Shown here piece by piece: positions 1-11,681 of a DNA stretch of 64,000 nucleotides (position 1 is the first letter of the stretch; each line of letters begins with the position of its first letter). Position numbers and translations under genes: made by a program. The notes beneath the pieces are model-generated. The model had not been told where the DNA came from. It did no database searches and was given only the letters and a program-made list of their open reading frames with translations. This DNA comes from Kingdonia uniflora (taxonomy: Eukaryota; Streptophyta; Magnoliopsida; Ranunculales; Circaeasteraceae), in contig JACGCM010002671.1 in assembly GCA_014058105.1 (NCBI GenBank), positions 496,001-560,000 of the forward strand. Direction: 5' to 3'.

Positions 1-293
1 GGAAGAAAATGTACAGAGAAGCCCTCTAAAATTTCTATCCTATATACGCGGTTGAGGTGCGCTTATAATACCGGCTCCTTAGCTGTCAACTTGGCTAATC
101 GAGCAGGCTCTTTTAGCTGCTCTTTAGTGATGCGACAGCTGTTGAGTTGCATGTGCTGCGATTAAGCCACATTTCACTTTTCTCTGAAGACATCTGTTAA
201 GGTCAGTTCCATTTTTACCTCCAGCAGATCCACAAAGCTAAAAAAAGAACTCCCCATGGGAATACAAGGGCATTTATATGAAAGGCGTGCGGC
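1..293. other. Intergenic, no gene seen
   Basis: I see no convincing coding sequence on either strand and no recognisable repeat end. If the NECAP-like gene starting at 3920 is intact, its missing first exon must lie to the left of this window, and this stretch would be part of a long first intron. Confidence 0.4.
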
Positions 294-1003
294 TGATATA
301 ATTGCAATACCAAAACTACTAGTTTACCGCATAACGGTGGGACCGACAATATAAATTTCTTATTGTCTTTTTGGTTTTATATTTGTGTTTCTGGTAGACT
401 TTTTCCGATTGTAAGTGCTAGTAGATTGGATCACCTTGATTCGAACAACATCGAACAACATTGTAGAATTTGACCACTTGAAAGTCTTATTGCCGAATAA
501 AAGAGTTTTTTTTTAATATTTACAAGTTAGAAGGACCATTTTTCAGGTAGCATGCACACATGGAGTTTAAAAAGAGAAGGGATAGAAACAAAACTACTTC
601 CCAGGAGAGAAGAAAAGAGAAAAAAATGGAGAGAAACGTGGGAGGAGAGATATGTTTTCATCTTACCTAAAATACCCATTGTTTTTCTAACTTATTACTG
701 TGTGTACAACTAACACAAACTAAAAATAAAGAAAATGCAAAAGGGTATTTTAGAGATCCCAAAAGGCTTCAGACGGACTACCATATAACCTCTTTGTAAC
801 CACCAAGAGCAAAAAGTGTAGTTATGTGTAGAGCGACCTCCCTACCTGTCGGTCAGATTATTCCATTGCAAAACCTAGACTATAACAATGAAGCCATAAA
901 CTACTTATAAGAAAATAGGAAAACCCTAATCAAAAGGAAGTACCCAAAATATCCTAATACTCAAATTCTCAGACTACCCTTAATAACATAAGTATCTCTA
1001 ACA
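294..1003 (-). repeat. 3' LTR of the GAG-only element, interrupted
   Basis: It matches the 5' LTR at its start (294 to about 318) and again from about 858 to 1003. The middle of roughly 540 bp is foreign. The LTR directly abuts the G-run polypurine tract (plus-strand C run 1004-1015), which fixes its inner border. Confidence 0.75.
319..857. mobile_element. Unclassified insertion of about 540 bp inside the LTR
   Basis: The intact LTR reads continuously through CAAAACTATTATTCC at 2529-2543, whereas the other copy is split between CAAAACTA and TTATTCC by this segment. GACCGACA occurs near the left end (340-347) and its complement-oriented relative near the right end. I could not establish clear terminal repeats or a target duplication. 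It has no long open reading frame and I do not recognise the family. Confidence 0.5.
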
Positions 1004-1189
1004 CCCCCCCCCCCCTCAAACTCATGATGTGAAACATAAATAGTTTGCCAAAACAAAAATAAATAAAAAATATAATTTTCAAATGTGATTGTTGCTTTCA
1101 CTGCTATGCGATGCGATGCGTTTGGTACTACCATTGCTATGCGATGCATTTACCGTCTATTTCCATACTACTGCCATGCTATGCAATTC

Positions 1190-2200
1190 TTTGCCATTAC
1201 GATGTCATCTCTTTGGTATACCCCAATCAGCTTCTGGTATTGAAGGTGTTGAAGTAGGCTCGACAACCAAATCAGAAAATACATTCGAGGTAGACACGAG
1301 TTTTTGCAAATATTCTGCGATTTGAGACAATATGGGATTAGAAGACTCCCAGGTTCAGATGAGGCGATTGTCGTCGAATGAGAAATCTGCTGTGAGATTT
1401 GTTGTTTATGCCTTTTATACACCAACTTAGGACATGACTTCCAGTGACCTTTTTGTCTGTAAAAGCTACATTCATCAAAACTAAGTTTGGTTTGCGATTT
1501 ATACTGCAAATTATATGAGGGTTGAGAAGGAACTGCTAAAACACTATGACTAGGAAGAACTCTACTGTTTGTGTGGGATTTGAGACACACTTCTTCTACC
1601 AATAACTCACTAACAATTGTGTCAACTGGCAGGAGCGGATTGCGATGGAGAATAGAACCACCAAGTACCACAAAATCATCTCGAATAGCCATAAAAAATT
1701 GAACTAATCTTTACTCATCTTTGAACTTGATATATAATTCCACCGCTCTAAGTTCAGTAGGCTCGATAAGTGCTAACTGGTCCAAAGACTAGTCATAGCA
1801 GAATAAAAATTATGAATAATCTTGTCTCCTTGTCGAACTACCCAGATGCCAGATTCTAATTAATATCATTTTGCAAAGTTGGATTGCATATGTAATTTCT
1901 TGAAGTAGTCCCAAATTCCGTTTGCTGTTTCAAATTTAGCTAGATGCATCCCAATTGAAAGATCTATAGAGTTGTTAATCCAAGTAATAATCTTGGAATT
2001 ATCTATTTCTCAAGTACTTAACAACTTTTCATAGTTTTCCGTCTTACTATCAGATGGAACTTTCATAAGCCCTGATAAATATCCCCACATCTCCTTACCC
2101 ATTAAAAAATTCTTCATAACATATGCTCAATTAAGTGTAGTTATCACCCGTTAACTTCACATTATTGCTTGAAGTGAGTCATCCCAAAGACTAGCCACGA
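1190..2200 (-). pseudogene. Copia-type gag remnant (UBN2 / zinc-knuckle family)
   Basis: The minus strand encodes the usual gag order in pieces: a segment like KEMWGYLSG, then WDYFKKLHMQS, then ILHRNPLLPVDTIVSELL, and near the C-terminus a degraded zinc knuckle reading CSFYRQKGHWKSCPK, where CxxC would be expected (one Cys is replaced by Tyr). The best open part is 1168-1692. Several stops and at least one frame change upstream of about 1700 break the frame. Gag would package the RNA of the element; here it is decayed. It is flanked by the primer-binding-like site and the polypurine tract of the same element. Confidence 0.7.
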
Positions 2201-2508
2201 AAAAATTAAATCTATCACTCATCAGAAAAATTACCTTCATTTTTTTTTCTTCTTTAAATCGTCCGTCATCACCAAATGGTCTCAGAAATTTGAATAAACA
2301 CCGATCACCACCCATAAATTCAAATCAGTACCCCAAAAATTCAAATCAGCACCTATAAATTAGCTAAACACCCCCAAAATTTAAATCAACACCCAAAAAT
2401 CAGTAAAATACCCCCAAAAATTAGTTCCTGCAATTCGAGTGAGAGAGAGAGGAAGTCATTGCGATTAGAGAGAGAGGGAATGGAAGCTACAACCTTGCTC
2501 AGATGCCA

Positions 2509-2679
2509 TGATATAATTGCAATACCAAAACTATTATTCCATTGCAAAACCTAGATTATTACAATGAAGCCATAAACTACTTATAAGAAAATAGGAAAAC
2601 CCTAATCAAGAGGAAGAACCCAAAATACCCTAATACTCAAATACCCAGACTACCTTTAGTAACATAAGTATCTCTAACA
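2509..2679 (-). repeat. 5' LTR of the GAG-only element
   Basis: This is a 171-bp LTR, TG...CA on the minus strand (TGTTAGAG to TATCA). It is nearly identical to the outer parts of the LTR at 294-1003. The primer-binding-like site follows directly at 2508-2497. Confidence 0.75.
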
Positions 2680-3919
2680 GCGTGGATCGAGAGAGGTGTA
2701 CATGGTCTAGAATGCTAGAGGTCCCACCTCTGATTACTATGTTAGTTGCTTTAAAAAATAGATATTTATTTTTGTTTAATCGACATATAGATTGATAGAC
2801 TTGATAGCAATGTCTTTCTTTCCTTCTGATTTTTTCATTCTTGAAAGGCATTTGTTTCTCTCCAGTTCTTTTAATGAAGATTTAAAATAACAGCTCGAGC
2901 TTCGGGATCTTCTTGGCCCTTCAGAAATCAGGAATGCAAAATTAAGCAACATAGATCAGCATCGCCAGTACTTAGAACCCAACGGAATTGTCTTATTCAC
3001 AAGCATCTACATGTGTTATCCATGGGATCAGAACAGGTGTCAACATAAAATATATATCAAAACACTAGGCGAGCACCCACGAGACTAAGGAAACCCTAAA
3101 ATGAAGAGCGGGTGGTTTACCTTGAGAAAACCATGAAATTCGTGCTTCCCCTTTGACTGCTATAAAACTATCTGCCCTGGACTGTGATTCTACATTCCCT
3201 TTTAACATTACTTGCCAGAAGTTGAAGGCATTGCAAGAACGTCAACATGGCCAGAAAGAAAAGCCATTGCTGTTTAGGAATCAATTTGTTTGTCGACAAA
3301 GAGAAGGGAATTTTTTCTACTAGTCTATTGGTTATGCTAGCAAGGGCAGTGTTCATCACTGTTACTTATGTTATCCTTAAATACTACATGTCACATTAGT
3401 TGCCCCTGTTTATGAAATGCTTGGTCAGATTATACCAGCTAAATGAGTGTCTTTGACATTCCACCTCATTTGCCTTTTCCACCTCACTGGGATTGAAGAC
3501 CCTTAAGTGACGATTGTATTCCCCCTGCCCATTCTACTGGGGGGGGGGGTTCTCTATGTTTCTACACCACCTTTAATTATTTCTATATGAATTTTCTTTT
3601 TTTAGCACATGACCACTTCGCGAAAGAGTGCACTGAATTCTTCAAGGCATATGCAATGCATATGCTTTTTGTATACTGGGGAATGAGTATTTTACCTATA
3701 CTAGTGTAACTACTGTAGCTTATCTAATGTTGAACTTCTAACTTTATACTAAATTAATACGTTCTCCCAATTGCAAGATACCCTGCTTAATTTGTTTGAT
3801 TCACTTGTGTTTTTCAGTATTTTCAGTAGCCATTCAAATTGTATGTGTGCCCTTAAATCCTAGATGAATAAGCTTTTTATTTTTTTGTACTGTAATTGAA
3901 AATTCAACTTTATCGTTAG
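2680..3919. other. Intergenic or intron DNA before the first visible NECAP exon
   Basis: This should hold NECAP exon 1 or its intron. The expected N-terminal exon, encoding the conserved stretch up to about IPPRKSA, was not found on the plus strand here. Apart from the candidate exon at 2894-3036 I see only short accidental frames. Confidence 0.4.
2894..3036 (+). other. Possible orphan exon of unknown gene
   Basis: A 143-base stretch, open in one frame (47 codons plus 2 bases), sits between a plausible acceptor (ATAACAG, ending 2893) and donor (AACAG/GTGTCA at 3037). The translation looks protein-like, starting LELRDLLGPSEIRNAKL and later giving YLEPNGIV and YMCYPWD. I do not recognise the family. 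It does not resemble the missing N-terminus of NECAP. It may be a captured or decayed exon, or chance. Confidence 0.3.
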
Positions 3920-5636
3920 GGCCGATGAATGGAACGTGAACAAATGGGCATGGGAAGGGACACTGAAAGTAATTAGTAAGGGAGATGAGTGCATCATCAA
4001 ACTTGAAGACAAAGTCACAGGTGATGCCATCTTTTAGTTACTACAATTGAAGAAGAACAGCGATTTATATTCTATCTCTGTTAAATTCCTAATATCAACC
4101 ATCTGGATATTCAAACCAGGGGAGCTTTACGCTAGGGCATTCCTGAGAGATGGAGAGCCCCATCCTGTGGAAACTGTAATTGACAGCAGCAGGTTGGATC
4201 GATTTTTGTACTGAAGTTAATATTTATTGTTTACTGATAGGCTTAGCGTAAATTAGCCACTTAACTGTAACTCTTATTCATATGGTTTCTGAACTAAAAA
4301 CATATTATGTACGATTGCGATGGGTCATTATCTTGTGGTCTTTATATAATTTTGTGGTTTATTTTGTTGCTTGAAACTCCTCTTTGGCTTTGATTATTTT
4401 ATTGTGCATACTGGTATGACGTCTGAACCTCTAATCATTTCTTCTCCAGATACTTTGTTCTTCAGGTAGAAGAGAATATTGGTAAGTAACATATTCCTCC
4501 TTTTACATATAATAGATTATGTTTGATACTTCAATTTAGGTCCAGTTTTATCCATTGCAGTGCTGTTGTATTGTGTTGTGTGGCATCTCATATTTCAGTA
4601 AATAAAAAAGAGCCCTTCTTAATGCAAAATCCACATTTATAAGTAGTGCAACCTCAATTTTGACTTCCCTTGGAGAAGTTTTCTCGATTCTGGTTTTCTA
4701 TAGACATTGTTGCCATGAAAATGTTATTTATCTTAGTCTGATCTCTTAAAAAAAAATTTTCTTGCTTTCTCAAGAGATGCTGTCACTGAACATATCTTTA
4801 GTTCTTTTTTTGCTGAGCAATTGTTTTGCTGAGCATCGTAGGACATATCTTGTTATAATTGGTTCATGATTCGCACTATGTTTTTATTATATGGAGTCTT
4901 CTTTCTTCTTCTTTTTGTTTTTTACTACTTTCTTTCTATTAAATATATCCTGGCTGTGAAGCGCAACTTGTAAATTATGTAGGTGGTCGTGTTCGGCATG
5001 CTTTCATTGGTATTGGGTTTCGAGATAGAACACAAGCTTATGACTTCCAAGCAGCTCTTCATGACCATATGAAGTATTCTTCTATTGTTTTTCTGTTTCG
5101 TTATTTTTGTGTGGGAGTGAGATGAATTACATCATCACAGCCCTTTAAAGTTGTTTCTCTTGATCGTTCTGAAGGTATCTGAACAAGAAGAAGATTGTTG
5201 AAGAAATGGAGCAACAGCCCGAGAAAACTTCCTCGGTTGATTACAGTCTAAAAGAAGGAGAAACCCTTGTACTCCAAATCAACAATGTAAGATCTCTTGT
5301 GACCATTGATTGTGTTGAATGAAATTGATAAGATCATGCTTTAACTTCTTATCCTTGCTCGACCTTGTTCAGTTTACTAGTAATAGTAAGCCTTTGGATG
5401 AAAGGCCTAACAAGATACGAAGCCCAACCTGTATCAAGCCACCACCTGCACCACTCTCACCTGTGAATGTTCCTCCGCGATCTCCTGAGAAATCTTCATC
5501 TAATTTCAGTCTCGAGGGATCTAAGAAGTTCTCGAGTTATACAGACGAACATCGAACTAAAGAACCTTCTTTTGAGAAACAAATCCCCAGCGATATCCCT
5601 GAAGATGACTTCGGGGACTTTCAAGCAGCAGGTTAG
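3920..5636 (+). CDS. NECAP-like endocytic adaptor protein (exon 1 not seen)
   Basis: Six exons join in frame: 3920-4020, 4120-4192, 4450-4481, 4983-5073, 5175-5286 and 5373-5636 (TAG stop 5634-5636). All introns are GT-AG. The product contains the NECAP PH-like (PHear, DUF1681) core: DEWNVNKWAWEG, ECIIKLEDK, ELYARAFLR, VIDSSRYFVL, HAFIGIGFRDRTQAYDFQ, then the hallmark DYSLKEGETLVLQI. A proline-rich tail (PPPAPLSPVNVPP) ends in EDDFGDFQAAG, an adaptin-ear-binding type acidic motif. It closely resembles plant proteins annotated as adaptin-ear-binding coat-associated protein, thought to act in clathrin-mediated endocytosis. The N-terminal exon of roughly 35 residues is missing from view. It lies upstream of the window, or the gene is 5'-truncated. 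The ATG at 5319 lies in an intron and is not a start. Confidence 0.9.
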
Positions 5637-8165
5637 TTTGATTTATGAAATCGGCTTTTCCTTTTTCTTTTTTTTGAATGTTACTACATATGCCGAGATT
5701 AACTTATGTTTCAACAATGTTTGACAATGTTAGTCTTACAAAATCAAGACCTTTCTGTAAATTATTATAATAAATAACATTTTGCTCGAAGTCCATTGCA
5801 GATGTTAGATATATATATATATATATATTTCCTATATTTTGAGAGCAGTGGAATGTCATGGTGTTATCTGAAAAAACCTCATGATAGCCCCCTGACCTGC
5901 GTTTCTTGTTAATTAAATCACGTTTTTTTTGGCAAAAGGTAAGCAAATATATTAAATCACGTGAGACTGAGACTTGATAATAGCCAAGAATATTATCAGA
6001 AAACATATCTTACACTTAAAACATTGTCCACCTTTTTGCTGTTGTCTGAATAAGCCGGTACGCTTCATGTAAAAGTAGTTTACGTAAGAAATGGAAGGAA
6101 CCCATTTTTTTGCATTCTTGAATTTTCCAACCTGAAAGAAGGAAAGTAGAAAACGTAAAACATTTTAATTAAAAAATTCTAACTAATTCATTAGGCTGAT
6201 CGATGTTAGCATTGCAACTTACATATATAAAAAATCAAGTAAAGCCATGATTACATAAAAACAAATTACTCGTTTTTAAGTTACTATTAGTGTGATCAGT
6301 TGTAAGGACGTAATCCCTAATCCTACAACAACTAACCTTATCAGGCATACCTAACTATTTTCCTGAAATACTATTGGAAAATTGATGTCGCACGTAAGCA
6401 CTATGAGTTAAGCTTATATAAAAAGGAAAATACACTACTTTGTGCTGTGCTACCATTTGTGGTGTTACCAGAGCATGCCACAATGTGGACTGTAATTGTC
6501 ATCCAGAAAGTTGCGACTACTCCTAAAATTGTCATCGGTCGTCAGAACCCCTCCAAATATTGGTCCAAGAAACAAAATTTCTTGCCCATCACGGAGAAAA
6601 TTGTTACGTTGATTCACTCCCCACAAAATTTTCAACCAATGATATAGTTAGATAGGGGCGATGGGGTTGTCAGCAAATTCAGACTGAGGACTTATATCCC
6701 TTGATAATTAAAGTAAATCTATAAGAATTTGGCAATTCTTCCAAACTCGATCTAGTAAGAACTAAGGACTATAATTTATATATTACCATGTGAAATTTTA
6801 GAAAGGGAAGGAGACATCTATTTCGCACCTGTTATGATTGGTTGTCGCGCATTATTAACTTTGAGATATTCCTATAGATATATGTATACACTATATTGGT
6901 ACTTGTGATCTTGTACATATTATCATGTTAAGAGAAAAAAACATGACAGCACTTTAAAAGAAAAAAAATACAACATATTGATCAATATGTCTACTTTTAC
7001 GGGAACAGTATAATATCTTCGAATACATACAACTATTACAAGTGAGGATTAGTATTATTTATGCTGGTGAGCTTATTATATTAATCTTCCCCACAAATGC
7101 ATTATTACACTCTCCTCTGCCTGCTATTTAACGTGCAAAGCTGATTGATCCACTTGGAAGTTGGAACCTAATAACAAAGAATTAAGCTTAACTTTGTGTC
7201 TCAGACAGAGTTGTTGTAGACTAGCAGGTGCATCCCCCCGCGTGTTTGCCAGCGTTTGAAATGAGATTGGAAACTTGGCAGGATTCGAAGGCCATTACTA
7301 ATGAGTAAGGGCCAACATACTTTACCTGTTAATTAGCTAGTTGGCACCTAATTAGTCAGTGGCGGGTCACGGACAAGGATGGTGAATTAATGGAGCGTAA
7401 GTGGAATCAGACGTGGATCTGCCAGAGAAAAAAAGCGTCTAGGCTCGTGAGTATGACGAGTCATAGATGCCCGAGTGGAATCCGACCTGGATGTGCCACC
7501 ATGCTCATCAAGGTAGGGTAAACTCAAATGCAACTCTCCACCATCAATGTCATAATCTCCTTTATTATCTTCCTCATTTACACTGATACAATGGATCTGA
7601 GAGGAGTAACTTTATGTAATCCAAAGTATCTGCGGTGGTCGTGGAATATAATCGATAAATACCCTTTTTTGAACGTTCTTTGACTTTCAAGGGGAAGATG
7701 GCTATCAGGCTATGAGATCTGATGAACTAATGGGACGCATCTTATTTGGCCATTTGGCCATTTGGCCGTAATGGTTACAAAAGAAACCAACACGCCCACG
7801 CTACCATTAACTATAGTGTTAGCCCAAAATTTAATTTCAAGGACCAGCCCCACTTGCAATAAATTTGGGATTCTGGGTTAGTATCGGTACCATATCTATG
7901 ATTCATGCCGTGCCTGTTACGAAATAGGTCTAATGGCTCATCACTGAATCTGTTAAACAAAGAGACACTCAGTTGAGTGGATTACACCTGAAATCAGCTT
8001 ATACTATTTGCATTTTTATTTAACGATGCGACAACGCTCTCAAACGAGACGGCGCTGAGTAATTATTGAGCTGTGGATATACTGGATCCTAAGCTGATAA
8101 ATGATTGACGAAAGTCGTCGTCCGCTTAGGACTTTAAAGGGATCTTCTGTCCCTCTCACGCTCTC
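5637..8165. other. Intergenic region between NECAP-like and ARM-repeat genes
   Basis: No gene was found. It holds the NECAP 3' flank, a TA microsatellite at about 5809-5827 and an imperfect local duplication (around 7400-7424 and 7471-7497, both like AGTGGAATC then GTGGATCTGCCA). The right part serves as the ARM gene promoter. Open frames such as 6447-6647 have no recognisable protein character. Confidence 0.6.
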
Positions 8166-8174
8166 TATTTAAAT
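8166..8174 (+). promoter_or_regulatory. Probable TATA box of the ARM-repeat gene
   Basis: TATTTAAAT lies 125 bases upstream of the start codon at 8299. No ATG lies between about 8190 and 8299, so the first ATG downstream of a start site near 8195 is the proposed initiator. Confidence 0.45.
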
Positions 8175-8298
8175 CTCCACACCTCTGTCTGTCTAAGTGT
8201 GATTTTAAAACCACCATTTCTGTTTCAGTGTGTTTAGGTTGCTCTCTTTTCTCTCTGTTTTGTTCGCAAAACTCTTCTTTCTATCTTGGAAGCAAAAA

Positions 8299-10475
8299 AT
8301 GAGAGATTATTCTTCTGCATGGTTCCTCTCCACCACGAAACTCCGTTTCTTCACTCGAATACGCCGCTTTATGCAAACAAAACCTTCCAAGAATTGTCAC
8401 AAACAGTCTGATCATCACTCTGTTGCAAAGAATCACATTGAAGATGAAATAAAGATTGAAACCATGCGCGAATATAGTCCACTTGTGTTACAGAGATCAG
8501 TCAAGCAACTTCACTTTGGTAGCTGGGAAGAAAAAGAAGTTGCGGCTAATGAGATTAAAAGATTGGCTAGTCAAGATCTCAAGACTAGGAAATCACTTGC
8601 AGAGCTTGCAGTCATTCCGTCGCTTGTCTTGATGATGGATTCAGGTGTGTTGGATCGTCGGAGATTAGCGATTCAGGCCTTGATTGAGCTTGCTAATGGT
8701 ACTTACACGTAAGTTTTACGATTACAAATATATTTAATTTAGTTTAATCAATCTTTTTCTTTTTCTTTTTCTTTTAATTTGAATTTATTTCCCGGGGAGT
8801 CTGAAATGAGGAGCTGCCCATGTGGTCTTGGTACTTGGATACACTGAGAATTCCGATTATCTATGCCTAGTCTGCTTCTCGATGAAGCTTGTAATCTCAT
8901 TTTTTTTATATCCCAGGGTATCGAAATCTATTGAGATGGAAATTATCACAGGACCATTTGGTTTTTCAAGCAACTGAGCAAGCCCTCGTTAATTAATTAA
9001 ATCCCAGTCACGTTTTTGAGGTTCTTGATCTGAGTCCTGTCGTATAATTGCCTTTCAAGGCTACAATGGTGCAATGGGCATCCTTGTCGTGCTCATATAT
9101 GTTTTATTGATAAAGGTCGTGCTCATACCATGTGACATATTACGAAATAAAATTTAGTCCTAAATTGTGTTCCGGTATCTCCCAAGTTTCGTCAAAATTA
9201 TGATAAAATACCCTTGAATTAATTTTTATTCTATACACACACTTTCATGATAATACTTATTTAAGGGTATATCAGTAATATTGTTGTAATTTAGAATGGC
9301 AACCTCGAGTAAAAGAACCCGCGAGGTGCGCCGCATGTTAACTAAACTCTATGAGAGGTCACTAATTATGTTTTAGGATGCCTGAAGACATTGTTGAGAC
9401 AAAGCCCTACATATTAAAATCTTCAGACAAAGGAAGGAGTTACAGAGATTACATGTTCTCCTAAATATAAACTATGTAACCATAATGTCTTATGTAGTGA
9501 GTCAGAATTAAAATGGGATTTCTGCAATCTTGAACATTCAATCATGTATTCATGTGTAGTGGATCAGATCACATGTTTCTGATCAGTGATTCTTTCTCAT
9601 TGAAATCCTTTTGGTTTGATTTTTTCAGAAACAAGGCTCTTATAGTTGAGGCCGGGATCCTTTCGAAGCTGCCGGGAAATGTGGACGCAGTAGATAAGTT
9701 GATTAGACATGATTTTGTGCTACTACTTTTGTCTATATCTTCTTTACCCAATACCCAATTTCCCGTTGCTTCATCAGTGATCATTCCCTTTCTCGTTGGA
9801 GTAATAAATTCAGACTCTAGTATTGAATGTAAGACAGCTTGTGTAGGGGCCTTGTACAATTTATCGGCTATGTTGGAGAATGCAAGCTCTTTGGTTTCCA
9901 ATGGGGTTGTAAATATTCTCTTGCAGATTGCATTAGTAAAAGAAGCTTCAGAGAAAGCTCTAGCAACTTTGGGGAACTTGGTGATGTCGTTAAGGGGTAA
10001 AAAAGCTATCGAAAGTAATCCAACAGTGCCTGAAAACTTGATTGAGATTCTTACATGGGAGGGAAACTCAAAATGCCAAGAACTATCTGCTTATATTCTG
10101 ATGATTTTAGCACATCAAAGTTCTGCTCAAAGGGAGAAAATGACGTTACTAGGAATTGTTCCAATTCTTCTTGAACTGGCCTTGTTGGGAAGTCCTCTAG
10201 TGCAGAAGAGGTCACTTAAGTTGCTACAATGGTTCAAAGATGAAAGGCAAACAAAGATGATTTCTCATTCCGGGCCACAAACAGGAAGGGTTGCAATGGG
10301 TTCTCCTGTGAATCAGAGGGACGTAAATGGGGGAAAGAAAATTATTAAGAGTATGGTCAAGCAAAGTTTGAATAAGAATATGGACTTGATTATGAGGAGA
10401 TCAAGTACTGATAGAGATTATACTAAGCTCAAGGGCTTGATTATTAGCTCAAGTTCAAAGAGCTTGCCTTATTAG
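8299..10475 (+). CDS. ARM-repeat protein, plant U-box-related family without a U-box
   Basis: Two exons, 8299-8708 and 9629-10475, are joined by a 920-base GT-AG intron (GTAAGT...TTTTTCAG) and encode 418 residues. Armadillo-type helical repeats run from about residue 65 ([16 protein letters not shown], then [32 protein letters not shown]) to about residue 320 ([35 protein letters not shown]). A basic tail includes [14 protein letters not shown]. This matches plant ARM-repeat proteins usually annotated as U-box domain-containing 4/7/45-like. No U-box precedes the repeats, so it is unlikely to be an E3 ligase by itself. A short basic N-terminus ([15 protein letters not shown]) follows the Met. 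The reading frame is intact and both splice sites are standard. The frame is open upstream to 8230 but has no ATG there. Confidence 0.93.
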
Positions 10476-11126
10476 GGGATTGCAAGTTGTAATACTTCCA
10501 CAATTTTCAAAAATTTCTTTGAAAAACATATTTCTTGAGATCTTGTCAATCGGTATGGTATCTGTAAATTGTGGAGAAGTTGTAGTTTTTTGTGTCTGTG
10601 TATAAATAAGATATGCTTTGTCTAGGTTAGTTTGAACTAAAAAATATGAAGCTACAAAATGTTTATTGTATTCATGAATGTTTCTGAGCACAAGTTATAC
10701 GTGAGAGCATCTTAGTCCATCTATATAACTCGAGAACTGCCAGCCTATGTTTTAGCCAAATTGTCAGCCCTAATTAAACTTGGTCTTAGGTTTAAGACAT
10801 TGTTTTAGCCTGGCATAGTCAGATGAATGATGTTGCTAATAAGCGAGTTCTCTGGTGTCCATTGATTTAGCTAACTGATACCTTTTTACCGCAACATGAA
10901 ACATTACATCAGTTCATAGAATTGTTATAGTCCAACTGCTGCAAAATCGGTTTTCTGGATTCAGAAAACTGATTAAAATTTCGAGTGATTTACTGTGAAA
11001 GCTCAAGTATGAAAGTTATGTTTATCCCAGTCGCATTTATTGTATGTTTTAAAGGTCGAATTTAGGCCTGCGGAGACCATTCAGTAGGTTGTTGTGGATG
11101 CTCATGATGCTAGCATAAAGCTATAA
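10476..11126. other. 3' flank of the ARM gene and intergenic DNA
   Basis: AATAAG at 10605-10610 is a plausible polyadenylation signal. No other gene was seen before the Harbinger terminal repeat at 11127. Confidence 0.5.
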
Positions 11127-11297
11127 GAGCACCCACAACAACTAGGTGAAGGATGACGTGGAGGGTGGATTTTCATCTTCCACCCTCTTGAGCACCAATC
11201 CACCTCTCAGCAGCTAGGTGAATTTGCCATGTGTCCACCCAATATCCAACTTGAGGGCGGATTCTCCACCCTCTGGGTGGATTTTTGGTGGATTGAT

Positions 11298-11490
11298 GCC
11301 GCGCAGCTCAGAACTGCGCGTAGGGAGTAAGCCAATGAGATGATGACACTTGTCAAGCTTTAATAAGTCCTCTTGCCGCATAGTTCTGAACTGCGCGTAT
11401 ATGCAACGTTTGAGATGGAGACCTGTGGACGGCTTAGATTTAAATCATTGCAAACGGCCAGTTCTTGCCGTACAGTTCAGAACTGTGCGG
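11298..11490. repeat. Palindromic subterminal repeats, left end of Harbinger
   Basis: Three near-copies of a roughly 23-bp interrupted palindrome occur at 11298-11320, 11375-11397 and 11467-11490. Each has the form GCCG(C/T)..AGTTC(A/T)GAACT..GCGG. The same palindrome appears three times just inside the other end. Likely transposase or ORF1 binding sites, but that is inference. Confidence 0.7.
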
Positions 11491-11578
11491 TAAGAGCCTG
11501 CAAGCCTAAAAGCATGAAATATATGTTGGTTCCCCTCCATACTTGGTTTTTCCTTGATCAAACTTCATCAACAAGATG

Positions 11579-11610
11579 CTCAACGACTATAAACGGCTAG
11601 TTTTTTTCAT
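11579..11610 (+). promoter_or_regulatory. Promoter-like block upstream of the Harbinger transposase
   Basis: CTCAACGACTATAAACGGCT followed by AGTTTTTTT lies about 70 bases upstream of the transposase ATG. Read towards the ORF1 start, the tandem repeats at 14899-15113 contain the same block (CTCAACGGCCATATTAACGG, then CTAGTTTTTT). Confidence 0.5.
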
Positions 11611-11681
11611 TTATAAATCAATTTATTCCTCTTAAATCTCAAAACTCAACTTTATTCTGTTGATATCAATTTCGTTGAATC

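Larger units (their letters stand above)
294..2679 (-). mobile_element. GAG-only Copia-type LTR retrotransposon (TR-GAG-like)
   Basis: Two copies of a short LTR bracket about 1.5 kb of internal DNA: 2509-2679 (171 bp) and 294-1003 (the same repeat, split by an insertion). Read on the minus strand the order is canonical: LTR ending TATCA, a primer-binding-like site TGGCATCTGAGC (2508-2497, close to the initiator-Met type TGGTATCAGAGC), a Copia-like gag, a run of G (C run 1004-1015) serving as polypurine tract, then the second LTR starting TGTTAGAG. No protease, integrase or reverse transcriptase is present, so the element is non-autonomous. The right flank GCGTG (2680-2684) also occurs at 285-289, four bases outside the left end, so the target duplication is imperfect or misplaced. 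Confidence 0.8.

Noticed and set aside
5319..5636. Separate small gene starting at ATG 5319
   Set aside because: The ATG lies in the intron before NECAP exon 6. The exon proper starts at 5373 and joins in frame to earlier exons.
6447..6647. 66-codon open frame
   Set aside because: No protein-like features or splice context, and it lies in intergenic DNA.
8230..8298. Upstream extension of the ARM-repeat protein from GTG 8230
   Set aside because: A plant gene would need ATG. The first ATG after the likely transcription start is 8299, in a good context (AAAAATGA).
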